A DNA stretch of 64,000 bases from Protaetiibacter intestinalis (GCF_003627075.1 NZ_CP032630.1:186001-250000), one strand, 5' to 3'; counted from the stretch's first letter, positions 18,614 to 27,467 are shown. A program made the numbers and translations. The notes: generated by a model from the sequence alone, not told the origin.

Positions 18614-21226
18614 ATGAGTGTCGCCATCCCCGAGAAGCCCGCCCTCGAAGGGCTCGAGGCCACCTACCGAGAGGTGTGGGAGCGGGAGGGCACCTTCCGG
18701 TTCGACCGGGATGCCGCGCTCGCCGCCGGCAAGGACGCCGTCTTCAGCGTCGACACCCCGCCGCCCACCGCATCCGGCAGCCTGCACATCGGTCACGTGT
18801 TCAGCTACACGCACATGGACCTCATGGCCCGCTACCAGCGCATGCGCGGCAAGCACCTCTTCTTCCCGATGGGTTGGGACGACAACGGCCTGCCCACCGA
18901 GCGCCGCGTGCAGAACTACTACGGCGTGCGCTGCGACCCGACCCTGCCCTACGTGCACGATTTCGTGCCCCCGCAGACCGGCGGCGAGAACAGCTCCGGC
19001 AAGGCCGCCGACCAGCAGCCCATCTCGCGCCGCAACTTCGTGGAGCTCTGCGAGAAGCTCACCGCCGAGGACGAGGTGCAGTTCGAGGAGCTGTGGCGCA
19101 CCCTCGGCCTCTCGGTCGACTGGTCGCTCACCTACCGCACGATCGGCGCGGAGTCGCAGCGGGTCGCGCAGCGCGCCTTCCTGCGCAACCTGGCCCGCGG
19201 CGAGGCCTACCAGGCGGATGCCCCCACCCTGTGGGATGTGACCTTCCGCACCGCGGTCGCCCAGGCCGAGCTGGAGGACAAGGAGCAGCCCGCCGCCTAC
19301 CACCGGGTGAGCTTCCACCAGCCGGGCGGCGGCACGATCGAGATCGAGACGACCCGCCCCGAACTGCTGCCCGCCTGTGTGGCGCTCGTGGCGCATCCGG
19401 ACGACGAGCGCTACCAGGGCCTCTTCGGCACGACCGTCACCACCCCGATCTTCGGCGTCGAGGTGCCCGTGCTCGCACACCACCTCGCCCAGAAGGACAA
19501 GGGGTCCGGCATCGCCATGATCTGCACCTTCGGCGACGTGACCGACGTGGTGTGGTGGCGCGAGCTCGACCTGCCGAACCGCGCCATCATCGGCTTCGAC
19601 GGCCGCATCCTCGCCCAGTCCCCCGCCGAGGAGCTCTTCACGGAGGCCGGCCGCGCCGCCTACGCCGAGCTCGCCGGCAAGACCGTGTTCAGCGCGAAGG
19701 CCCGCATCGTCGAGCTGCTCGCCGAGTCGGGCGACCTGATCGGCGAGCCCCGCAAGATCACCCACCCCGTGAAGTTCTTCGAGAAGGGCGACAAGCCGCT
19801 CGAGATCGTCTCGACCCGTCAGTGGTACATCGCCAACGGCGCGCGCGACGAGGCGCTGCGCGAGGAGCTGCTCGCGGCGGGCCGGGAGCTGCAGTTCCAC
19901 CCCGACTTCATGCGCGTGCGCTACGAGAACTGGGTGGGCGGCCTGACCGGCGACTGGCTCATCTCGCGTCAGCGCTTCTTCGGCGTGCCGATCCCCGTCT
20001 GGTACCCGCTCGACGAGCACGGCGAGGCGCTGCGCGAGCAGCCGATCGTGCCCGACGAGGCATCCCTGCCCGTCGACCCCTCCTCGGATGCCGCCCCCGG
20101 CTACGACGAGTCGCAGCGCGGCGTGCCCGGCGGCTTCGTCGGCGAGCTCGACATCATGGACACCTGGGCCACCTCGAGCCTCACCCCGCAGATCGCGGGC
20201 GGCTGGGTCGACGACCCGGAGCTCTTCGAGCTCGTGTTCCCGTATGCGCTCCGCTCGCAGGGCCAGGACATCATCCGCACCTGGCTGTTCTCGACCGTGC
20301 TGCGCGCCCGCCTCGAGCACGGTGAGACGCCGTGGCGGCACGCCGGCATCTCGGGCTTCATCGTCGACCCCGACCGCAAGAAGATGTCGAAATCGAAGGG
20401 CAACGTGGTGACCCCGCAGGGCCTGCTCGACGAGCACGGCTCGGATGCGGTGCGCTACTGGGCGGCGTCGTCGAAGCTCGGCACGGACGCGGCCTTCGAC
20501 CCGCAGAACCCGAAGACAATCAAGATCGGTCGCCGGCTCGCGATCAAGGTGCTGAACGCCGCGAAGTTCGTGTACGGGTTCCCGAGTGGTTTCGATACGC
20601 CGGCCGCGCCGGCTACTCAACCAGCGGGGGGCGGGGCGACCGTCACCGAGCCGCTCGACGTCGAGCTGCTCGCCGAGCTCGGCCGCGTCGTCGAGGAGGC
20701 GACCCGTGCCTACGAGGCCTTCGACCACGCGCGCGCCCTCGAGGTGACGGAGCAGTTCTTCTGGACCTTCTGCGACGACTACCTCGAGCTCGTCAAGGAG
20801 CGCGCCTACACGGGCGAGGGCGCCGCGCAGGCCTCCGCCGTGGCGGCGCTGCGCACCGCGATCGACGTCATGCTGCGGCTGCTCGCCCCCGTCATCCCCT
20901 TCGCGACCGAGGAGGTGTGGCGCTGGACCCACGAGGGCTCGGTGCACACCGCCGCGTGGCCGTCGACCCTCGAGCTCGGTGCGCACGGCGAGCCCCGCGG
21001 GCTGCTGCCGGCGGTCTCGGCGGCGCTCATCGGCATCCGCCGCGCGAAGACGGATGCCAAGGCCTCGCAGAAGACCGAGGTGCGCTCGGCGACGCTCGCC
21101 GGCCCGGCGCTGCTCGCCGAGGCCGCCGACGACCTGCGCGCGGTGGGCCGCATCGAGCGTCTCGACCTCGTGACGGCCGACGAGGTCGCCGTGACGGATG
21201 TCGTGCTCGCTGAGGCCGCGGAGTGA
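18614..21226 (+). CDS. valS: Valyl-tRNA synthetase
   Basis: Class I synthetase charging tRNA-Val. It has 870 residues, with HIGH at 58-61, WDDNGLPTERR, an editing domain, and KMSKS starting at residue 590. It resembles the shorter ValRS type without an obvious C-terminal coiled-coil arm. ATG 18614 follows a CGGAG site, and a TAGAAT at 18543-18548 is a likely -10. Oddly, residues about 658-670 (SGFDTPAAPATQPA) are encoded by a 37-bp palindrome that looks like an inserted intergenic repeat kept in frame. Confidence 0.96.
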   Translation: MSVAIPEKPALEGLEATYREVWEREGTFRFDRDAALAAGKDAVFSVDTPPPTASGSLHIGHVFSYTHMDLMARYQRMRGKHLFFPMGWDDNGLPTERRVQNYYGVRCDPTLPYVHDFVPPQTGGENSSGKAADQQPISRRNFVELCEKLTAEDEVQFEELWRTLGLSVDWSLTYRTIGAESQRVAQRAFLRNLARGEAYQADAPTLWDVTFRTAVAQAELEDKEQPAAYHRVSFHQPGGGTIEIETTRPELLPACVALVAHPDDERYQGLFGTTVTTPIFGVEVPVLAHHLAQKDKGSGIAMICTFGDVTDVVWWRELDLPNRAIIGFDGRILAQSPAEELFTEAGRAAYAELAGKTVFSAKARIVELLAESGDLIGEPRKITHPVKFFEKGDKPLEIVSTRQWYIANGARDEALREELLAAGRELQFHPDFMRVRYENWVGGLTGDWLISRQRFFGVPIPVWYPLDEHGEALREQPIVPDEASLPVDPSSDAAPGYDESQRGVPGGFVGELDIMDTWATSSLTPQIAGGWVDDPELFELVFPYALRSQGQDIIRTWLFSTVLRARLEHGETPWRHAGISGFIVDPDRKKMSKSKGNVVTPQGLLDEHGSDAVRYWAASSKLGTDAAFDPQNPKTIKIGRRLAIKVLNAAKFVYGFPSGFDTPAAPATQPAGGGATVTEPLDVELLAELGRVVEEATRAYEAFDHARALEVTEQFFWTFCDDYLELVKERAYTGEGAAQASAVAALRTAIDVMLRLLAPVIPFATEEVWRWTHEGSVHTAAWPSTLELGAHGEPRGLLPAVSAALIGIRRAKTDAKASQKTEVRSATLAGPALLAEAADDLRAVGRIERLDLVTADEVAVTDVVLAEAAE
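20587..20623. repeat. 37-bp palindromic repeat inside valS
   Basis: TGGTTTCGATACGCCGGC is followed, after CGC, by GCCGGCTACTCAACCA, so the ends (TGGTT/AACCA) and centre (GCCGGC) pair while the flanks differ. I recall this type of GGTTTCGATACG...TACTCAACC unit as a dispersed palindrome in Microbacteriaceae intergenic DNA. Here it adds a short Pro/Ala/Thr segment to ValRS without shifting the frame. Confidence 0.7.
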
Positions 21227-21663
21227 CCGTGACCGTGCGCGAGCTGCGCGCCGGCGACCTGCCGGTCTGGCGCGAGCTGTTCCGCGCCTACGGCGTCTTC
21301 TACGAGACGGAGTTCTCCGAGGAGCTGCTCGACCGCGTGGGGGCGCTGCTGCTCGAGCCAGGCTCCGGCATCGACGCGCTCGTCGCCGAGCGGGACGGCG
21401 CGGTCGTCGGCTTCGCCCACTACCGCTCGCACCCCGACACCTTCTCGGGCGGGCGCGACTGGTATCTCGACGACCTGTTCGTGACGCCCGAGGTGCGCGG
21501 TACGGGTGCCGGGCGCGCCCTCATCGAGGCGATCGCCGCGAAGACGGAGGGCACCGGCGGGTCGCTGCGCTGGATCACCGCCGACACCAACGAGACCGCG
21601 CAGGCGCTCTACGACAGGGTCGCCACCCGCACCCGCTGGGTCACCTACGAGGTGCGCCGCTGA
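21223..21663 (+). CDS. GNAT family N-acetyltransferase
   Basis: A 146-residue single-domain acetyltransferase. DLFVTPEVRGTGAGRALIEAI (about 86-106) holds the acetyl-CoA pyrophosphate loop R-G-x-G-x-G/A, and the N-terminal beta-alpha region and C-terminal TADTNETAQALYDR are standard for the family. The substrate is unknown. Its GTG overlaps the valS stop (GTGA) and its stop overlaps the next start (TGATG), so the three genes are translationally linked. Confidence 0.92.
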   Translation: MTVTVRELRAGDLPVWRELFRAYGVFYETEFSEELLDRVGALLLEPGSGIDALVAERDGAVVGFAHYRSHPDTFSGGRDWYLDDLFVTPEVRGTGAGRALIEAIAAKTEGTGGSLRWITADTNETAQALYDRVATRTRWVTYEVRR

Positions 21664-21890
21664 TGCAGCTCGGCACGCGGTGGGCGGTCGGCGGCGAGGT
21701 GCCGCCGCGGGTTCCGGATGCGATGGTCGCCGCGATCCGCGAGGTCGAGGCGGAGGTGGCCGGGCTCGACACGGCCCAGTGGCGCTGGACGCTCACCTGG
21801 CTCGAGGGGCGCCCGATCGCCGAGCTCGACGACGGCACCCGGCTGCGGCTCACCGCGGACGGGGCCGTGCTCCGCGACCGGCTCGACTAG
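21663..21890 (+). CDS. Small hypothetical protein
   Basis: A 75-residue protein beginning MQLGTRWAVGGEVPPRVPDAM and containing WTLTWLEGRPIAELDDG. Similar short proteins occur in Microbacteriaceae without a known role. It starts inside the stop of the GNAT gene (TGATG) and its end overlaps the convergent sigma-factor gene by four bases. No membrane segment or metal motif is visible. Confidence 0.75.
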   Translation: MQLGTRWAVGGEVPPRVPDAMVAAIREVEAEVAGLDTAQWRWTLTWLEGRPIAELDDGTRLRLTADGAVLRDRLD

Positions 21891-22777
21891 CGCGAGGCGA
21901 GCTCCGCCTCCGCGTCGAGGTTGCCGAGCTTGTCGGGGTTGGCGATCGAGTGCACCATGGCGACGCGCCCGCCCGCGATCGTGAGGCTCGCGACGCCCAC
22001 GAGCCGCCCGTCGAGCTCCAGCCGGAGGGCCGGCTGGCCGTTGACCCAGGCGGCCGTCGCCACCACGAGGCCCCCCGCCTTCGCCATGCCGCCGACGAGC
22101 AGCCGCGCGAGCCGATCGGCGCCGATGACCGGCCGCCGCGCCGCGCCCCGCACCTTGCCGCCGCCGTCCGCCACCGAGACGACGTCGGGCGCGAGCACGT
22201 CCATGAGCCCCTGCAGGTCGCCCGTGTTGAGGGCGACGACGAGCCGCCCCATCACCTCCTCCTGCTCCGTCCGGTCCACGCTCATCCGCGGACGGCGGGC
22301 GGCGACGTGCTCCTTCGCCCGGTGCGCGATCTGACGCACGGCCGCCGACGACTTGCCGACCGCATCCGCGATCTCCTCGTACGACAGGTCGAACACCTCG
22401 CGGAGCACGAAGACGGCCCGCTCGGCGGGCCCGAGGGTCTCGAGCACGGTGAGCATCGCGATCGACACGTTCTCGGCGAACTCGACGTCGTCGGCGACGT
22501 CGCGGGAGGTGAGGAGCGGCTCGGGAAGCCACTCCCCCACGTAGTCCTCCCGGCGGCGCGAGAGGGTGCGCAGCTGGTTGAGCGCCTGCCGCGTGACGAT
22601 GCGCACGAGGTAGGCGCGCGGCTCGCGGATCTCGGCGCGGTCCACGGTCGCCCACCGCAGCCACGACTCCTGCAGCACGTCCTCGGCGTCGGCCGCGGAG
22701 CCGAGCATCTCGTAGGCGACCGTGAAGAGCAGCCGGCGGTGCACGATGAACGGGTCGTCGCCGTCGTCGTCGGACAT
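21887..22777 (-). CDS. sigJ: ECF sigma factor, SigJ/ECF41 type with SnoaL-like C-domain
   Basis: A 296-residue extracytoplasmic-function sigma factor: sigma region 2 (about 3-65), region 4 with the HTH SYEEIADAVGKSSAAVRQIAHRAK, then a SnoaL/NTF2-like C-terminal domain carrying DGGGK at about 204-208, the diagnostic motif of group ECF41, in which the C-domain tunes sigma activity instead of an anti-sigma factor. It is next to a carboxymuconolactone-decarboxylase-like gene, the standard ECF41 partner. ATG 22777 lies seven bases after TAGGCT, which suggests a leaderless message. Confidence 0.93.
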   Translation of the reverse strand: MSDDDGDDPFIVHRRLLFTVAYEMLGSAADAEDVLQESWLRWATVDRAEIREPRAYLVRIVTRQALNQLRTLSRRREDYVGEWLPEPLLTSRDVADDVEFAENVSIAMLTVLETLGPAERAVFVLREVFDLSYEEIADAVGKSSAAVRQIAHRAKEHVAARRPRMSVDRTEQEEVMGRLVVALNTGDLQGLMDVLAPDVVSVADGGGKVRGAARRPVIGADRLARLLVGGMAKAGGLVVATAAWVNGQPALRLELDGRLVGVASLTIAGGRVAMVHSIANPDKLGNLDAEAELASR

Positions 22778-22787
22778 GAGCGCGAGC

Positions 22788-23378
22788 CTACGCCGCACCC
22801 TGCGCGGCGCCCCGGAGGGCGAGCGGCGGCAGCTCGCAGGCGTCGGCGAACCCCTCCGAGCGGATGCCGAGGGCGACGTTCATGCGCGAGGACATGTTGA
22901 TGAACCCGACGCGCGCCGCCAGCTCGACGAGCGCCGCGGGTCCGAGCTCCGCGAGCAGGGCATCCGACAGCTCGTCGGTGACCGCGGGCGGCGTCTGGCT
23001 GGCGGCCTCCGCGTACTCCATGACCCGCCGTTCGAGCGGGCTGAAGACCTGCGACTCGCGCCAGACCGGCACCTCGCGCACCTTCGCCTCGTCGAGACCG
23101 TGGTTGTGGGCCAGGTAGTAGTTGAAGTCGAGGCAGAAGCTGCACCCGATGAACGCCGCCGCCGCCATCGTCGCGTAGGACGCGAGGTCGGGGTCGAGCT
23201 CGTTCCAGCGCTCGACCTTGCCGCCGAAGCCCATCGCGTCCTTCATGATCGGCCGGTGGTGCCAGAGCACCCCGACCGAGTCGGGGACCCTGCCCACCAT
23301 CCGGCGCGCGGCGAACTTCACGAGCGCGCCGTACAGGCCGGTGACCTCGGTCGGGGGGATGCGGGTGTCGGTGGACAT
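22788..23378 (-). CDS. Carboxymuconolactone decarboxylase / AhpD-like protein (ECF41 target)
   Basis: A 196-residue protein of the CMD/AhpD alpha-helical family. The redox motif C-S-F-C is at 79-82, with His 91 and 93 shortly after (YLAHNHG), the arrangement of AhpD-like disulfide reductases. Its true substrate is unknown. ATG 23378 is preceded by a CAGGAG site. An ECF41-type promoter lies about 40 bases upstream, so the sigma factor encoded just downstream should switch it on. Confidence 0.9.
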   Translation of the reverse strand: MSTDTRIPPTEVTGLYGALVKFAARRMVGRVPDSVGVLWHHRPIMKDAMGFGGKVERWNELDPDLASYATMAAAAFIGCSFCLDFNYYLAHNHGLDEAKVREVPVWRESQVFSPLERRVMEYAEAASQTPPAVTDELSDALLAELGPAALVELAARVGFINMSSRMNVALGIRSEGFADACELPPLALRGAAQGAA

Positions 23379-23417
23379 GTCGTGCTCCTGTCGTCGGATG
23401 GTTTCCTTCGACATGCA

Positions 23418-23444
23418 GACACCGGCCGCGGCCGGCGTGTGACA
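23418..23444 (-). promoter_or_regulatory. ECF41-type promoter of the CMD gene
   Basis: The minus strand reads TGTCACA (23438-23444), exactly 16 bases, then TGTC (23418-23421). The published ECF41 consensus is TGTCACA-N16-CGTC, so only one base differs. The start site would fall near 23410, about 30 bases before the CMD gene. Confidence 0.75.
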
Positions 23445-23453
23445 GCTCGCGCG

Positions 23454-24263
23454 CTACTTCCGGGCGAGGATCTCGCCGTGCGGGAACACCATCCAGCCGT
23501 CGGGGTCCTCGGCCCAGTGCGCCCAGGCCGAGCTGATCGCCTCGAGGTCGGCGCGCGTCGCGAGCTCCTTGCCGAGCGCGTCGCCCGCGAACGCCGAGGC
23601 GAGCACGCGGTCGCGCCACATGCCGCCCCACCAGCTGCGCTCCTCCTCGTCCGAGAAGCACCAGACGGATGCCGTGGAGGCGACCGCGGTGAAGCCCGCC
23701 TCGTGCGCCCACTGCTTGAGCCGGCGGCCGGCATCCGGCTCGCCCCCGTTGCTGCGGTGCACGCGCTGGTAGAGGGTCGCCCAGGCGTCGAGGCCGAGGG
23801 TCTGCGGGTGCAGCACGACGCCCGCGTAGTCGCACTCGCGCACCGCGACGACGCCGCCGTCGGCGACCACCCGGCGGAACTCGACGAGCGCCTCGACGGG
23901 GCGCCCGAGGTGCTGCAGCACCTGGTGGGCGTGCACGACGTCGAACTCTCCGTCGGCGTAGGGCAGCGCGTAGGCGTCGGCGACGTGGAACTCGACGTTC
24001 GTCACGCCGCGCTCGGCGGCGTGGGCGCGCGCCTGCGCGACGACCTCCTCGGAGGCGTCGACGCCGACGACGCGCCCCGGCGCGACGAGCTCGGCGAGGT
24101 CGACCGTGATGGTGCCGGGGCCGGCACCGACGTCGAGAAGCGACATCCCGGGTCGCAGCTCCGGCAGCAGGTAGGCGGCCGAGTTGTGGGCGGTGCGCCA
24201 GATGTGGGAGCGCAGCACGGTCTCGTGGTGGCCGTGGGTGTAGCGCTCGTCGGGGGTGGTCAT
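23454..24263 (-). CDS. Class I SAM-dependent methyltransferase
   Basis: A 269-residue Rossmann-fold methyltransferase of the UbiE/Methyltransf_11/25 group. Motif I is LLDVGAGPGT (about 42-51), followed by VVGVDAS, and motif post-I/II ADAYALPYADGEFDVVHAHQVLQH. The C-terminal half is typical of small-molecule methyltransferases, but the substrate is not evident. ATG 24263 is six bases from a TAGATT -10, so the transcript is probably leaderless. Confidence 0.9.
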   Translation of the reverse strand: MTTPDERYTHGHHETVLRSHIWRTAHNSAAYLLPELRPGMSLLDVGAGPGTITVDLAELVAPGRVVGVDASEEVVAQARAHAAERGVTNVEFHVADAYALPYADGEFDVVHAHQVLQHLGRPVEALVEFRRVVADGGVVAVRECDYAGVVLHPQTLGLDAWATLYQRVHRSNGGEPDAGRRLKQWAHEAGFTAVASTASVWCFSDEEERSWWGGMWRDRVLASAFAGDALGKELATRADLEAISSAWAHWAEDPDGWMVFPHGEILARK

Positions 24264-24269
24264 CGCGCC

Positions 24270-24293
24270 AATCTAGCGGGATCTCCCTAGGCT
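24270..24293. promoter_or_regulatory. Back-to-back leaderless promoters
   Basis: Minus strand TAGATT (24270-24275) ends six bases before the methyltransferase ATG, and plus strand TAGGCT (24288-24293) ends six bases before the M3 peptidase ATG at 24300. Neither gene has a ribosome site. The two -10 boxes are only 12 bases apart, so polymerases at the two promoters should compete. Confidence 0.65.
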
Positions 24294-24299
24294 GGATGG

Positions 24300-26327
24300 A
24301 TGACCAATCCGTTCTTCGCGGACAGCGCGCTGCCCTACCTGCTTCCCGATTTCGCGGCCGTGCGCGACGAGCACTACCGCGAGGCCTTCGACCGCGGGAT
24401 GGCGGATCAGCTCGTCGAGGTCGCGGCGATCACGGCCGATGCGGCGCCGCCCGACTTCGAGAACACGATCGTGCCCCTCGAGCGCTCGGGCGCGATCCTC
24501 GACCGCGTGGCGACCGTGTTCTACACGCTCAGCTCGGCCGACACGACCGAGTACATCCAGGAGCTCGAGGAGGAGCTCGCCCCGCGGCTCGCCGCCCACC
24601 ACGACGCGATCGTGCTGGATGCCGCCCTCTTCGCGCGCATCGACGCCATCCACCGCGCCGCCCAGGAGGACGCGGAACGCCTCGACGACGAACAGCGCTA
24701 CCTCGTGCACCGCCGGCACACCGAGATGGTGCTCGCGGGCGCGGCCCTGGGGGATGCCGACAAGGAGCGCCTGCGCGAGCTGAACCAGCGCATCTCGACG
24801 CTCACGACGCGCTTCGAGAAGCACCTGCTCGACGACACGAACGAGCTCGCGGTGCACCTCACCGACGAGTCGGAGCTCGCGGGCCTCGCGCCGGGCGAGC
24901 TGTCGGCGGCCCACGAGGCGGCCGCCTCGCGCGGCCTCGACGGCTGGCTCGTCACCCTCGTGCTGCCGACCGGCCACCCGTGGCTCGGCACGCTCGAGAA
25001 CCCCACCACCCGGGCGCGCATCATGGCCGCCTCGCGGGCGCGCGGCATCCGCGGCGGCGACCACGACAACACGGACCTCGTGCTCGAGCTCGTGCGGGCC
25101 CGGGCCGAGCGCGCCCGACTGCTCGGCTTCCGCGACCACGCCTCCGTCGTGACGGCGGATGAGACCGCCGGCTCCCCCGCGGCCGTCGCCGCGCTGCTCA
25201 CCCGGCTCGCGCCGCCCGCCGCCCGCAATGCGGACGCCGAACGCGCCGAGCTCGCCGAGGTGACGGGCTCCTCGATCACCGCCTCCGACTGGGCCTTCGC
25301 GGCCTCCGCCGTGCGCCGGGAGCGCTACGACCTCGACACCGCGGCGCTGCGCCCCTGGTTCGAGGCCGAGCGCGTGCTGCAGGACGGCGTGTTCTTCGCC
25401 GCCTCGCGGCTCTTCGGCCTGAGCTTCTTCGAGCGCACGGACCTGCGCGGCTGGAACGACGAGGTGCGGGTGTTCGAGGTGAGCGACGACGACGGCGCCG
25501 TGGGCCTGTTCCTGCTCGACCTCTACACGCGCGACTCGAAGCGCGGCGGGGCCTGGATGAACTCGCTCGTGGCCCGCAACGAGCTGCTCGGGCATCCCTC
25601 GATCGTCACCAACAACCTCAACGTGCCGCGGCCCGCGGCCGGCGAGCCGACCCTGCTGACCCTCGACGAGGTGGAGACGCTGTTCCACGAGTTCGGGCAC
25701 GCGCTGCACGGCCTGTTCGCGCACGCGCGCTACCCGAGCCTCGCGGGCACCCGGGTGTTCCGCGACTTCGTGGAGTTCCCGAGCCAGGTCAACGAGATGT
25801 GGGCGATGTGGCCCGAGGTGCTCGCGAACTACGCGCGGCACCACGAGACGGGCGAGGCGCTCGACGCGGGCGTCGCGCAGCGCCTGCGCGACGCCGAGCG
25901 CTTCGGCCAGGGCTTCCGCACGAGCGAGTACCTGCAGGCGGCGCTGCTCGACCAGGCCTGGCACGGCCTCGACGTCGAGGAGGCCGCCGCGGTGACGGAT
26001 GTCGCCTCCTTCGAGGCGGCGGCGCTCGCGCGCGCGGGGCTCGCCGACGACGCGATCCCCCCGCGCTACGCCACCACCTACTTCGCACACGTGTTCTCGG
26101 GCGGCTACGACGCGGGCTACTACTCGTACATCTGGAGCGAGGTGCTCGACGCCGACACGGTGGAGTGGTTCCGCGAGAACGGCGGCCTGAACCGCGAGAA
26201 CGGCGAGCGTTTCCGGCGCCGGCTGCTGCAGACGGCGGGCACCCGCGATCCGCTCGCGGCGTTCCGCGACTTCCGCGGGCGCGACGCCCGCATCGAGCCG
26301 CTCCTGGAGCGCCGCGGGCTGTCCTGA
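24300..26327 (+). CDS. dcp: M3 family metallopeptidase (peptidyl-dipeptidase Dcp-like)
   Basis: A 675-residue zinc peptidase that should cut dipeptides from short peptides in the cytoplasm. The zinc motif HEFGH is at 463-467, with the downstream Glu in the DFVEFPSQVNEMW segment, and the family C-terminus GYDAGYYSYIWSEV is present. No signal peptide is visible. Length matches bacterial Dcp. It starts at the ATG placed for a leaderless message. Confidence 0.95.
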   Translation: MTNPFFADSALPYLLPDFAAVRDEHYREAFDRGMADQLVEVAAITADAAPPDFENTIVPLERSGAILDRVATVFYTLSSADTTEYIQELEEELAPRLAAHHDAIVLDAALFARIDAIHRAAQEDAERLDDEQRYLVHRRHTEMVLAGAALGDADKERLRELNQRISTLTTRFEKHLLDDTNELAVHLTDESELAGLAPGELSAAHEAAASRGLDGWLVTLVLPTGHPWLGTLENPTTRARIMAASRARGIRGGDHDNTDLVLELVRARAERARLLGFRDHASVVTADETAGSPAAVAALLTRLAPPAARNADAERAELAEVTGSSITASDWAFAASAVRRERYDLDTAALRPWFEAERVLQDGVFFAASRLFGLSFFERTDLRGWNDEVRVFEVSDDDGAVGLFLLDLYTRDSKRGGAWMNSLVARNELLGHPSIVTNNLNVPRPAAGEPTLLTLDEVETLFHEFGHALHGLFAHARYPSLAGTRVFRDFVEFPSQVNEMWAMWPEVLANYARHHETGEALDAGVAQRLRDAERFGQGFRTSEYLQAALLDQAWHGLDVEEAAAVTDVASFEAAALARAGLADDAIPPRYATTYFAHVFSGGYDAGYYSYIWSEVLDADTVEWFRENGGLNRENGERFRRRLLQTAGTRDPLAAFRDFRGRDARIEPLLERRGLS

Positions 26328-26355
26328 CGCGCCACGCGCGGGCGCGGATGCGGGT

Positions 26356-26423
26356 TTGACACGGTGGGGTCCGGTGAGTTTAGGCTTACCTAAGTGCTCC
26401 CGATTTAGGTGAGCCTCACCTCA
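26356..26423 (+). promoter_or_regulatory. Iron-controlled promoter with two DtxR/IdeR-like boxes
   Basis: A TTGACA (26356-26361) is followed by a TAGGCT-type -10 (26381-26386). The -10 is embedded in a first dyad, TTAGGCTTACCTAA (26380-26393). A second, 19-bp box TTAGGTGAGCCTCACCTCA (26405-26423) is almost a perfect palindrome and lies over the early transcribed region. Both match the actinobacterial iron-box consensus, so iron-loaded DtxR/IdeR should shut the operon down. Confidence 0.85.
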
Positions 26424-26447
26424 TCCCCCTCCACCGAAAGGATCCTC

Positions 26448-27467
26448 GTGCGCGTCCTCCGCACCCTTCCGGTCGTCGCCGCCGCAGCCCTCGTGCTGTC
26501 GGCCTGCGCCGGCACCCCCTCCCCCGAGACCCAGCTGGACGCGGCATCCGGAGGCGACGCCTTCCCGGTCACCATCCAGCACGCCTTCGGCGAGACCACC
26601 ATCGCGAGCAAGCCGGAGCGCGTGGCGACGGTCGCCTGGTCGAACCAGGAGGTGCCGCTCGCGCTCGGCGTCGTGCCCGTCGGGATGCCCGAGGTCACCT
26701 GGGGCGACGACGACGGCGACGGCGTGCTGCCGTGGGTGGAGGACAAGCTCGAGGAGCTCGGCGCCGAGACCCCGGTGCTCTTCAACGAGGACGACGGTCT
26801 CGACTACGAGGCCATCGCCGACACGAACCCCGACGTGATCCTCGCGGGCTACTCGGGCCTCACCGAGGAGGAGTACGAGACCCTCTCGAAGATCGCGCCC
26901 GTCGTCGCCTACCCCGAGGTCGCCTGGGGCACCTCGCTCGAGGACATGATCCGCATCGACGCGAAGGCGCTCGGCCTCTCCGATGAGGCGGAGGCCCTCA
27001 TCGACGAGTTGCACGGCGAGATCGACGCGGCGCTCGAGGCGAACGCGGTCATCAAGGACAAGAAGATCGTCTTCAGCTGGATCGACCCGAGCGACTTCAG
27101 CCAGATCGGCTTCTACACGACCCTCGACACCCGCCCCGGCTTCCTCAAGGACCTCGGCCTGCCGGTTCCGGAGGTCGTCGAGCAGGAGTCGGCCGGCACC
27201 GACTCGTTCTACACGAGCGTGAGCGCCGAGGAGGCCGACCGCTTCGCCGACGTCGACATCTTCGTGACCTACGGCGATCCGGGCAGCGACATCGTCGCCC
27301 AGATGCAGGCCGACCCGCTGCTGTCCAAGATCCCGGCGATCGCCGCGGGCCACGTCGTGATCCTGCCGGACGCGACGCCGCTCGCCGCATCCGCCAACCC
27401 CTCGCCGCTCTCGATCGGGGCCACCATCGGCGACTACTTCGCCCTGTTCGCCGCCCAGGCCGGGTGA
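26448..27467 (+). CDS. Iron-siderophore ABC transporter substrate-binding lipoprotein
   Basis: A 339-residue lipoprotein of the FepB/FatB-type periplasmic-binding family. The signal peptide ends in the lipobox LSAC with the lipidated Cys at 20, and the mature protein carries FGETTIASKPERVATV and GATPLAASANPSPLS-type segments. GTG 26448 is chosen because AAAGGA precedes it, whereas an earlier in-frame ATG lies inside the iron box. It is the first gene of a five-gene iron operon and overlaps the first permease gene. Confidence 0.93.
   Translation: MRVLRTLPVVAAAALVLSACAGTPSPETQLDAASGGDAFPVTIQHAFGETTIASKPERVATVAWSNQEVPLALGVVPVGMPEVTWGDDDGDGVLPWVEDKLEELGAETPVLFNEDDGLDYEAIADTNPDVILAGYSGLTEEEYETLSKIAPVVAYPEVAWGTSLEDMIRIDAKALGLSDEAEALIDELHGEIDAALEANAVIKDKKIVFSWIDPSDFSQIGFYTTLDTRPGFLKDLGLPVPEVVEQESAGTDSFYTSVSAEEADRFADVDIFVTYGDPGSDIVAQMQADPLLSKIPAIAAGHVVILPDATPLAASANPSPLSIGATIGDYFALFAAQAG

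Noticed and set aside
18470..20986. An 838-codon minus-strand frame opposite valS
   Set aside because: Antisense shadow in very high-GC DNA; valS is certain on the other strand.
24273..26090. A 605-codon minus-strand frame opposite the M3 peptidase
   Set aside because: Same reason: the peptidase with its HEFGH motif is the real gene and the antisense frame has no recognisable features.
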